31,136 nucleotides of DNA. Source: Mastigamoeba balamuthi (taxonomy: Eukaryota; Evosea; Mastigamoebida; Mastigamoebidae). The stretch spans positions 67,972 to 99,107 of the forward strand of contig CACRSC010000068.1 in the NCBI GenBank assembly GCA_902651635.1, given 5' to 3'. Below the pieces are notes generated by a model that worked only from the letters and a program-made list of their open reading frames with translations, was not told where the DNA came from and did not search any database. Position numbers and translations under genes: made by a program. The number at the start of each line of letters is the position of its first letter. Within the stretch, counting starts at the first letter, position 1. Positions 11,201 to 19,152 of this stretch are shown here, piece by piece.

Positions 11201-11449
11201 TCGGGCGAGGTCTCCGCGCTCTGCGGGCTGCCGGCCGGCGAGTGGGGGGCGCTGTTCGCCGTCGTGCGCGCGGGCGGCAGCGTCTGCGTCTGCGCGGCGG
11301 GCGGCGGCAGCGTGGCCGAGGGCCGCAGCGTGGGCGTCGAGCTGCAGCACGTCTGCGCGCTGCCGGTGCCCGCGCCGTCGGGGGCCGTGACGTGGGCGGC
11401 CGTCGCCGACGGCAGGCTGGTGGCGTGGACGTACACGGCCCGCCAGTGA
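8220..11449 (+). CDS. VPS9-domain Rab5-type GEF with propeller-like C-terminus (885 aa)
   Basis: Exons are 8220-8480, 8708-9160, 9283-9482, 9564-9706, 9790-9867 and 9927-11449. All phases agree and give 885 aa ending in TGA. Residues 1-238 are Ser/Arg/Ala-rich and contain EFAKLLDMPD. Residues 239-350 are helical and charged (VESFVKTFEKQTK…). The VPS9 core follows: PLEKLTCIYNSCRILI, then GADDFLPLLILALLRA with the catalytic Asp (391/392), SNFNYVARF and GYCYYTHLYSAAMYL with the conserved Tyr. VPS9 domains exchange GDP for GTP on Rab5/Rab21-type GTPases on early endosomes. A Pro/Gln-rich linker leads to about residues 570-885, a series of short beta-rich repeats (CAWVGMSDGAVLVVGV, LLWAAAAGRNQLSVVDL, AVWAACDTGHVVAL, ALWAASGAQVVAVD, VTWAAVADGRLVAW). 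These resemble WD40-like or ARHGEF10-type propeller blades, which would recruit partners. A polyadenylation-like AATAAA lies at 11725. Confidence 0.87.
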
Positions 11450-11789
11450 AGCCGGGCCGTGGGGGCTGCTGCGCAGGGGGGTGGGGCTGTACACTGCGGA
11501 CTTGGCGACCATCACGTGTGTGACAACAGGTCCAATGCGAAACTGCAGGCTTATAATCCAAGCAAGCAGCGCTGAGGGTGCCACGAGGGGTGTGGTTACG
11601 CCAGCGCAGGGCGAAGCACACAGTGTTCCCAGTAGTGGCGTCAGGCACACCGGACGTGGCTGTACATTGATGCTGGGGCGTTGGTTGTGTTGTCCTTTTC
11701 GATTCTGGGTGCTTCTGTGATGAAAATAAACTGCCCACCCCAACGTGCGCCTGGCCGGGCGTTGGGCCCAAGACTCGAGACGACTGGGC
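11450..11789. terminator. Convergent 3' intergenic region
   Basis: These 340 bases lie between two stop codons facing each other. AATAAA at 11725-11730 on the plus strand could serve as the polyadenylation signal of the VPS9 gene, although it is 275 bases past the stop. No clear signal for the minus-strand cyclase was seen. No gene is present. Confidence 0.35.
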
Positions 11790-14097
11790 TCAGGGATCGA
11801 GGGAGACCTCCGAGGCCGTATAGATAGAGCTGTTGATCTCCCCGCTCTTTATGCGCCTCATGAGGACCTCCAGGGCCTGGCAGTAGCACGTGAAAGCCGG
11901 GTGGTCCAGGCAGTCGGAGACGATGGCCAGGGCATCGTCTGTCTTGCCGTTCATGACGCACTGGTGGATGTCGTTGAACCTCTGCTGCACGACGAGGACC
12001 TCTGCCGAGGCCGTGCTTGACGGGCAGGCCAGATGGTAGACGCGCGTGAGGCTCGTTTTGCCGCGCAGGGTCACGATGTCCAGGAACACGCACACATACT
12101 TGTCAGACACCTTCTGCGCGATGGCGCCGCTCACCAGGGGTGTGGCGCCGTACTCCTTGCCCAGCTGCTCCATCCTGCTGGCCACGTTGACGCTGTTCCC
12201 GCACACACTGCGTTTTGCACGGCCCTTCCCAGTGAGCAATCCACAAGGTCGGCTGTGACGAACGACACTCACGTGTAATTGATGCGCGAGTGGCTGCCGA
12301 TGTTGCCGACCAGGACAGGGCCACAGTGCGCCCCGATGCGAAATTTGAGCGGTGCAAGCTGCAGCTTAGCTGTGAGCTTGTTGACGCCGTCCATGGCGCT
12401 GATCATATCGATTGCCGTCTGGCACGCTGCAGCCGCCGGGTCGTTGACTTCGTCCGGGGCACCGAACAGCACCAGAATCGCATCCCCGATGAACTGAGTG
12501 CGCCACCACATGATTCAGGATCGGTTACTGAGAGGAGAAGAGAGGAGCAGTAGTAGCAGTCATGAGAAACCTTGTCGATTGTCCCGCCGTTGTTCTCGAT
12601 CACCTGGCCCAGCTCCTCGAACCACGTGTTGAGGACGTGGTTCAGAGTGCCCAGCTGCACCGACTCGCTGAGCGTGGTGAAGCCCTGGAGGTCCGTGAAC
12701 ATGATGGCCAGGTACTTGGTCTTCATGTACCTCTCGACCTCCCCCGTGTGCGACTGCATGATCGACCGCACCACGGTCGGCGGGATGTACTTGCTCAGCG
12801 CCTGGACCGCCGACCTCAGCGACAGGAAGCTCTCCTGCATGGCCCACATCTCCGACACCCGCGACCCCCCGCTCCTGCGTGTCTGAAGACCTCTGAACTT
12901 GAGCTCGCACAGCGACGCCATGTCCTTGGATAGGTTCCTGACGGGCACCGATATGAGGAGGCTGACCAGCCCCGCGATGGCGGCCCCCGCCAGCCAGATG
13001 GCCACGGCCACGACGATGGTCACCCACTGCACGCCGGTGTTCTGGGGCCGCGTGACAGAGACCGAGATCCACGACAGCCCCTTGCGCTCGATGGGCTGGA
13101 CGGACGCGATCAGGTCCGAGGTGACCCAGAACGTGGCCCTCTCTGCCGTGGCCCACGAGCCGAAACGGCTTCTGACCGCCCTGTCGGCCTCCCTTACCAT
13201 CCAGTGGTCCACCTGGCTCACGTTGAGGGGCATGTGAAAACCATCCCCTGTGAGGTAGGTGGTGGTCAGGTTCTGGGCTGTGCATCTCAGGAACTTCGAC
13301 GTGCTCCTCTCCACAAGGAACGTGATTCCATCCTGTGATTCTGTAGCAGGCAGCACAGAGCTAAGACCGCCAACGTCGAGATCTGCAGAGGTGTAGCCGA
13401 TCCACTCGCCGGTCTCCTGGAAGATGGACACGCGGAAGCTGATGGCAATATCCACTGGGCCCGACGGGAAGACGAGGGACCAGCTCCCGTTGATGGCCGT
13501 GTGGATGTCCTCCCCCCAGAAGGGAATGACTGCAGTCTGCACGTAGCCACAGAACAGCTTGGACAGAGTGCGAAGTGTGACGGGGTCTATGGCCCACGCG
13601 CAGTTCTCGAGGGTGGTGCGGTTGGTGCTGAAGAGCATGTAAAGGCCGTTGGACCCTGGCATTATGCACGCCGACGTTGTCATGGCAATGGACGGATCCC
13701 GTGACGGCTCGAGCAGAACCAGCCCTCTGATGTCGTGCCTGTGAGAGTGAACCAGGTAGAGCAGGAAGTGCTTGAGCTGCTCGGGGTAGCTGAGGCGGTC
13801 CATCACAGAGTGCTGTAGCAGTTGCGAGAGCAGATACGAGGTGGACTCGGCAGCCTGCAGCTGCTGGACCACGAGGGCTGCAATGTCCTCCGAAACCATG
13901 AACGACCTCTGGAGGGCGGCGTGGCGCAGCGACTGGTCCGTGGCCGAGAGGGTCGTGCTGACCGCCCCGATGGTGACCAGCGTCAGGGCGCCCGTGATCA
14001 GTGCGAGCAGGATCGTGTACACAGGGAACCGAATGTGGCAGACCCGTGCTGCACTCGACGAGCTTGTCTCTAGGCTTGGGGCTTTCATCATGACCAT
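11790..14097 (-). CDS. Membrane adenylate cyclase, class IIIb, with extracellular sensor (721 aa)
   Basis: Exons are 12571-14097, 12273-12493 and 11790-12207, with introns of 77 and 65 nt. Phases agree and give 721 aa. TM1 lies at about 25-51. An extracytoplasmic region of about 300 residues with N-glycosylation sites (NRT, NGS, NLT, NVS) follows and has the length of a double-Cache sensor. TM2 is at about 358-384, then a short HAMP-like linker (VPVRNLSKDMASL) and SKYIPP. The cyclase domain begins at about 461. D469 (FTDL) and D513 (IGD) are the metal aspartates. K509 and T583 (INYT) are the adenine-specifying pair of class IIIb enzymes, and N590/R594 (NVASR) stabilise the transition state. 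All catalytic residues are therefore present and can form two active sites in a homodimer, predicting ATP to cAMP conversion. The C-terminal 80 residues form a helical tail. Start: ATG at 14097; ATGs at 14091 and 14088 are alternatives. The relic at 430-1158 is a paralogue. Confidence 0.9.
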
Positions 14098-15059
14098 GAG
14101 TTGTATTTCTGCTCCTCAGCTGCTGGAAATCTATAGTTGGCTTCTTCCTGTTTGACCTATTTCGAGTTGAACGTTCACATAGGGTCCTAGAGGGCCTAGC
14201 GGACAAAGTAAAGGTTCGAGTTGAATAGAAAGGAGCGGGACAATGGCCATACCGTCCGAGGCCGTGTTTTTTTTCCTGATTGGTCGTGATTTGTGTGTGC
14301 ATTGGTCTGTGCTATTTCCGGGTGTTCTCGCGAGTATGAGCAGAGAGTGCATATGAGCGAGGCCTCTGGCCTGGGTGATCAGCACATATCGTCCGATATG
14401 CGACACCCGAGGAAGCATGAAAGCACAAGCCAAATGGTTTTCCAAGCTGTGGTACCACCTTGTCCATTTTTGACACTGCTGATGAGTAGACATCCTTCGT
14501 GACAATATCCCTAGTTGTGGCTCAGACAACACCACGGCATCTGTGCCTGTACTGTAATGGCTCAAATACTGTCAAGCAGACGGTTGGGTCTGAAGGGCCA
14601 AAGTGGGTGTGATTCCCCACTTAAAACACCGAAAATACTGTCCTGGTCTGCATTGAACTGTATAAGCTGTCCACTGAGGCAGCAAGAGAAGCAACACCGA
14701 GGTCACAGTGCTGAAAGGCCATAACACAATGAATGAGTGCTCCCAAAAAAATCTCTTCAATCCCTCGTAATTCTCTATCTGAATGCTCCGAGTTTTCAAT
14801 TGCTTGTCAGTTCTGGCCTGTGCCCTGTCATGTTCTTCAAGGTATCACCCTGTACAGGGAAGCAGAAGGAGGTTCTTCATAAAGGCATTGAAAAAAAGCT
14901 CAAGAGTGTATGAAGCACCCTTAACTATGACATGATTGTTCAATACATCAGTTCATCGTTTTTTACTTCTGGAGCAAAGCTGGGTCGTTCGGCTCACATT
15001 ATATTGAGTATTTTGTTGAGTGTTATGGCAGTGGCAAGGTGTTTTTTAATCATCCTTAC
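14098..15059. other. Intergenic region upstream of the adenylate cyclase
   Basis: Medium-to-low GC sequence with only short open frames. The part next to 14097 should hold the cyclase promoter. A minus-strand frame at 14572-14799 is hydrophobic (SVLLLLLPQW) but has no splice or codon support. No gene or repeat was recognised. Confidence 0.4.
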
Positions 15060-15582
15060 ATGCATGCCTGTCCCAGTGGAAGCACTGCTCTACATGCTCT
15101 GTGGCATTACCACAGTAACAAATCTGCCTGTTTCTCTTATCAGTTCGAGGGTAACCATGGCCTGGGCCCAAAGAAGTTACTGGACAAGGCAGTTGATTGG
15201 ATCAAGCAGCTTCAGGCAAGCTGTCAGGTGCTTCTGAATCTCGTCACTATTTCTGATACAGTCTTTGGAGTACTCAATTGCATCCTGTATGCATACCTTC
15301 TGATATTCGTTTTCTTGTCAGCTCAAAGGAAACACTGAGAAGAAGCTTCTTGCTGGCTATCACCAGGCTGGCCATTTTCTGTCATCGACCAGTTGTGTAG
15401 GTCATCTGCATAAGACTGTGGCCGTGGCTGTGACAGCCCCAGCTGCAGTTTCTGTGGCCCTCGCGGCTGCTCCTGCCTTCACTGTGGTTGCAGTCACTGC
15501 TTCTGTGGCCTGGACATGCCCACTGTCCTTTAGCAGCTCATTGTCATCCAGCTGCGAGATAAGCTGTATTACCTTCATTTAA
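15060..15582 (+). CDS. Hypothetical two-exon gene or gene fragment
   Basis: A 56-codon open frame (15060-15227) ends at a CAG/GTGCTT donor. A 94-nt intron follows with a pyrimidine-rich end (TTTTCTTGTCAG), then a second frame 15322-15582 ending in TAA. The joined product would be 142 aa. The first part is hydrophilic (FEGNHGLGPKKLLDKAVDWIK). The second carries an Ala/Val-rich segment (TVAVAVTAPAAVSVALAAA) that could span a membrane. I do not recognise the family. The ATG at 15060 is only the first in frame and earlier exons may exist. A Tc1/mariner element begins 10 bases past the stop codon. Confidence 0.35.
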
Positions 15583-15591
15583 GACCTTATA

Positions 15592-15620
15592 CAGTAGAAA
15601 TCACTTCTAACGGTCCCCTA
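15592..15620 (+). repeat. Left terminal inverted repeat of the Tc1/mariner element
   Basis: About 28 bases beginning CAGTAGAAATC, the inverted counterpart of 16341-16368. It directly follows a TA dinucleotide. Confidence 0.75.
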
Positions 15621-15659
15621 TTTAAAAACGATGTTCAATTCTACCATACATTTCATCCA

Positions 15660-15935
15660 TTACAATATGCTAACCCAGAAAAAAACTGATCTTAGTATTG
15701 TATAATCTCCTTTTGCCTCAATAACTGCCTGTAAATGAGAGGGCATTGAGTTTACCAACTTTTGGGCAAACTCCACTAAGAGTTGTCTCCACTCATTTCT
15801 AATACAATGAACCAAGACAGTAAGAGAACGAGGGTTTGACTCACTAACCCTGGCCTTCAAAATGGCTCAAACATTTTCAATACCATTACAATCAGGACTG
15901 CAAGCTGGCCAGGGCAGAGTATGCAAACACCGGCA
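15660..15935 (-). pseudogene. Tc1/mariner transposase C-terminal remnant
   Basis: Minus-strand translation gives HTLPWPACSPDCNGIEN, matching the WPAQSPDLNPIEN signature that holds the third catalytic acidic residue of Tc1-type DDE transposases. A few codons on, the conserved Trp (ENxWAILK) is a TGA stop at about 15869-15867. The frame then continues with NEWRQLLVEF, KLVNSMPSHLQAVIEAKG and DYT, the typical end of Tc1 transposases (SMPRRxxAVIxAKG). The first two catalytic Asp residues are not present in the element. The remnant is inactive through truncation plus the nonsense mutation. Confidence 0.85.
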
Positions 15936-16340
15936 AATAGTAGTGACAAAAGCCTGAAGGTGAAGGGATCTGCGCAGAGCAGCAGCTGAGTGAGGTGGCT
16001 TGGATTTGGCCCTGGATAGGATATGTTTGTCCTCTTCTCTGAAGTTGCCCTATTGCTCTCTTGGTTGGTGAAGCTGTGGCCACAGTGTCGGGTCAGGTTT
16101 TCATTCAGTGCTGGACTGATCCAAGTTCACAGTGCATGTACTGTGCAATGCACTTCTTTCCCCACTGAGGGCCCTTGGGGTGTGAGTGCAGGAACCAAAT
16201 CTCTCATCTCTGCTTCTCTGTAAGAGACAGATTTAGCACAAAGAGATAATACAGAAAATAGATCCTTCATGATCAGATCTGGAATCGAATGTTGAAAATT
16301 CCTAATGACACATTTCAGGAATTATTTGATCAAAAGATAC

Positions 16341-16368
16341 AGGGGACAGTTGTTAGTGATTTCTGCTG
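16341..16368 (-). repeat. Right terminal inverted repeat of the Tc1/mariner element
   Basis: Reverse complement begins CAGCAGAAATCACTAAC and continues to GTCCCCT, pairing with 15592-15620 with a few mismatches. It is followed by TA. Confidence 0.72.
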
Positions 16369-16784
16369 TACATGCAATTTGACCTTATGAAGTGTCTTTC
16401 TGTGCGCCATAACTGAGTAAACTACATGGTTTGAGAAGAATCTACCAGTACTTGTGGCACTCTGTATGATCCTACAAAGTGCCAGGCAGAGCTCTCAAGG
16501 CAATATGTATGAGATTGGTACCTGTAAGAAAGAGAAATGAACTGTTAAACAGAAGTAGCAATCCAGTGAATGAAATTCAACGTTTTACATTTCATTCCTC
16601 TTTATGACAAATTGTAAGGCTCTGCATTGTTATCTTCCAACAATTAGTGTGGTTGTGAGAAGGGTCTATACATATAAAGGAATACCTGTTTCCTGCCTGA
16701 AAACTTGAAGATGAGGTAGAAAAGGTTAACCTTTTTTCCAACATAGGCCCTTCTGCAACCACACCAATTTTTACATTGTTTTAG
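16369..16784. other. AT-rich stretch without a recognised gene
   Basis: Low-GC sequence between the Tc1/mariner element and the exon-like segment at 16785. There are only short open frames. A possible exon end (…CCTGAAAACTTGAAGATGAG) precedes GTAGAAAAGG at 16713, but its phase does not match the next candidate exon in its preferred frame. Confidence 0.35.
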
Positions 16785-16907
16785 TTTAAGGGCACCAAGA
16801 CACCCAACCCAACTGAGGTGGTACATATTACAGACTCTGCAGTGCTTGCTGATAAAGAAAATGAAGTACTTGTAGTCAATACTGGAAATGGACAAGCAGC
16901 AATCTAA
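16785..16907 (+). CDS. Candidate terminal exon, unknown acidic protein
   Basis: It follows a good acceptor (ACATTGTTTTAG). A 40-codon frame ends in TAA and encodes FKGTKTPNPTEVVHITD…VLVVNTG, a natural-looking hydrophilic sequence. Third positions are mixed, unlike the GC-rich genes nearby. No upstream exon could be joined in phase with confidence. It may be a remnant of an older gene in this low-GC block. Confidence 0.28.
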   Translation, partial: FKGTKTPNPTEVVHITDSAVLADKENEVLVVNTGNGQAAI

Positions 16908-17406
16908 CAGTGCCACACTCCATCACACACATGGAGAGGGAGGAACTGGATGACGAGGGGGCCCTGCTGGAAGTGTTCTTTGCTTCTTCGTGCACCCCAT
17001 GAATATGCACTAAGGAAGCTTCTGTGCGCAAAAGAAGATGTATACACTTTTGATGCATTTTCATATATACACAGAAATATGCATGTTTGCGCCTTGGTGC
17101 ACATTGCTGGACGACTACCCCAACGCCTGCACGTTCCTCCCAATCCCACCCTGCTTCCACCACCATCTTGATATCGTCGATGAATGCGAAGTTAGACAAC
17201 GTTCCGCACGACACCTTCACGATGCCAAGGTTCATGAAAGAGTTGTTCCTTGGAAGCGCATCCTTCCACCACATCAGTAGTGCATTTTCTGTGAATCCGC
17301 AAACTCCGTCGGGAATCCCGGTACCTGCCTCAGGCCAGAGGGCAACATGCCTTGGACGATAGAAGTTAGTGTGAGTACCGCCAGCAATGTCGGCTCGGAC
17401 CATCAC
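16876..17406 (-). CDS. Hypothetical protein, long open frame
   Basis: A 176-codon minus-strand frame. Its first 105 or so codons (17090-17406) read like a globular protein (RHVALWPEAGTGIPDGVCG, ALLMWWKDALPR, NFAFIDDIKMVVEAGWDWEE). The last 70 are cysteine- and serine-rich and less convincing, so an intron or the true end may lie near 17080. The frame is rich in Trp and Gly and I do not recognise the family. A plus-strand frame over the same bases (17087-17362) is also open, so the strand is not certain. Confidence 0.33.
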   Translation of the reverse strand: MMVRADIAGGTHTNFYRPRHVALWPEAGTGIPDGVCGFTENALLMWWKDALPRNNSFMNLGIVKVSCGTLSNFAFIDDIKMVVEAGWDWEERAGVGVVVQQCAPRRKHAYFCVYMKMHQKCIHLLLRTEASLVHIHGVHEEAKNTSSRAPSSSSSSLSMCVMECGTVRLLLVHFQY

Positions 17407-19152
17407 CTCGACCGCAGCTCACTCGAGCTGCTTCTCGTCCTTCACAGGGGTAATCTCTTTGGACTTCACCTCCCATCTTCGTTGACTATGCGTGTCAACG
17501 ACTGTGAGCCCCGTCTGCCTCCGGTTCTGCGTTTGCGAGTGCTGTCTGCCTGCGTTGTGGTCTGCTGTGTCACTCTGCGGAGGGCCCCCAAGTTCGCTGC
17601 GCTGCATGCTGCCCCTTGCCCCGCAGCACCCGAGCTGAGTCGTGGCTCGTCGGGGCCCCCGGACAAGTCTTTCAAAGCCGGGCGTGTAGACCATAATTCA
17701 ACAGACTGCCAAGCGCAGACACACCGGGACGAGGACCAGAGCGCAGCTTATGGGCTCCGGAGGGGCGGTTGTAAGTAATCGCACAGTTTCAAAAGAGGGC
17801 TGCACTGCTTCCTCTTCCCTTCGAGGACCAACGTGCACTGCTCTGCAGAACGCCATCTCGGGATCGAGGTTTCGCGGGGTCCGGCTGCCTGCACGCAACA
17901 AGGGCCAGCAGCGTCGGTAGGGCTGGACTGGGCTTCGCCTCCCTGGCGGCGGCTGGTCGTGGAGAGAGGGCGTGGCCGTGACCGAGGCCGTTTTCTCGTC
18001 GACTTCTCTCAGTGAGGGGAGGATTCGGCGTTATCTGAATGGCTTGTGGGAACATCAGGGAAAAAGTCGCAATGTAACACTGGCCCAGTATGGGGCCATC
18101 ATGATGTGGGCTTGGTCAGCGCCGAGCTACACCCGCCGCGCATACTGTATTTGCAGAGCCGCGTGTAAGGGAGGGGGCGGAGGGGGATGTGGAAGGAGTT
18201 GGGTTTGAGCTGTATGACTGCCCGAAAGCGGTAGGCGACGCAAAAAGGGTGTGCAACCCCTCTGAGCATCCCGCTGTGTGCCTCTCACCAAGACAGCCCG
18301 GGCCTCGACAGCTCGCACTGTGCGACAAGGCGACCCGCACGGGCTCTGCGGGCTACGTGTGGGAAAAAGGAAGAAGTGACCCGTGGACTTGGCCGAGATA
18401 CTCGGCGTCCCCTGACGAACCACTTACGTCTTGGGGGGGGGGACAAGAGCAGAGCGATAAAAATTCAAAAGGTTCATAGTCGCCTCTTTGATAGGGCCCC
18501 GCACCCGTCGAGCCCTACAGCAGCGCCTGCAGCGCCCCCAGCCACCCCAGGCCCACACACAGCACCCCCGCGAGCACCGCTGGCCTCGAGACCCGCACCG
18601 CAAACGGCCAGCGCAGCCGTGTCACGCCAGATGACGCCCCTCGAGGGTGCGATCCCGCGCCCCTCTGCTCGCACCCGCCGCCGGGGCCCCCCGTGCGCGT
18701 GGTTTTCTTTTCGGCTGATTCGGATTGAATTCGTTTTTAATTCCGCGCCGCCGCCCGCTGCCCCGCGCGGCGCGCGCGCGCGGTCTGCGCGAGGGGCGTT
18801 TAACGGCCGCCCCACCCCGGAAATGGGGAGATATTATCGAGATATTTCTTCCCACAATTGTCGATGCCGTTTTCGTGCCCCCGCCGCACCCCCGCAGTTC
18901 CGGAACTTATGCGTCCGGGCGCCCGCCCGGGGAGGCCCAACCACTCCGGCCGCGCGGTCTGCTGCACGCGGCGGCGTGCATGTGCCGGGCATTTTTCCGC
19001 TGCGAAGATCTTTCTGGAAGATATTTACAATAATTTGTCGAAAAAAGGAGCGCTCCGCGCCCCCCAACCCGCCCGCCCCCGTGTGTGTGTGTGTGTGTGT
19101 GTGTGCGGGAGCGCGCGCGCGCGGAGGGGGACGAGACGACACCCCGCGAAAA
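17407..19152. other. Region without a convincing gene; 5' flank of the PH-FYVE kinase
   Basis: GC rises through this 1.7-kb stretch. Open frames exist on both strands but overlap and show no family match. The plus-strand frame from 18376 is open into the kinase gene; its part before 19153 lacks the codon bias of the gene and includes AT islands (AGATATTATCGAGATATT near 18830, GAAGATATTTACAATAA near 19016), so I treat it as promoter and 5' leader. A GT microsatellite lies at 19081. Confidence 0.4.
19081..19105 (+). repeat. (GT)12 microsatellite in the kinase 5' leader
   Basis: Twelve GT units plus one G, followed by CGGGAGCGCGCGCGCGCGG. It lies 48 bases upstream of the kinase ATG. Alternating purine-pyrimidine tracts of this kind can adopt Z-DNA and vary in length. 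Confidence 0.9.

Larger units (their letters stand above)
15592..16368. mobile_element. Tc1/mariner-type element, internally deleted, TIRs and TA duplication
   Basis: The left end reads CAGTAGAAATCACTTCTAAC and the right end, reversed, reads CAGCAGAAATCACTAACAAC. Both then continue into GTCCCCT. The two ends form imperfect terminal inverted repeats of about 28 bases. Each end is bordered by TA (15590-15591 and 16369-16370), the target duplication of this superfamily. Inside, on the minus strand, is the C-terminal part of a Tc1/mariner transposase (separate entry). At 777 bp the element is too short for a full transposase of about 340 aa, so it has lost its centre and is non-autonomous. Confidence 0.8.

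Noticed and set aside
9842-11743. Minus-strand open frame of 633 codons opposite the VPS9 gene
   Set aside because: Arg/Gly/Ala-rich shadow produced by the GC3 bias of the plus-strand gene, which has a conserved VPS9 domain and phase-consistent exons.
18517-18630. Minus-strand hydrophobic C-terminus (AVLAGVLCVGLGWLGALQ)
   Set aside because: Hydrophobicity comes from CTG/GTG/GGG-rich sequence. No start, splice border or homologue visible.
18376-19152. In-frame upstream extension of the FYVE kinase
   Set aside because: Open in frame but contains GT microsatellite and AT islands, lacks the gene's codon bias, and would add 259 low-complexity residues. ATG at 19153 preferred.
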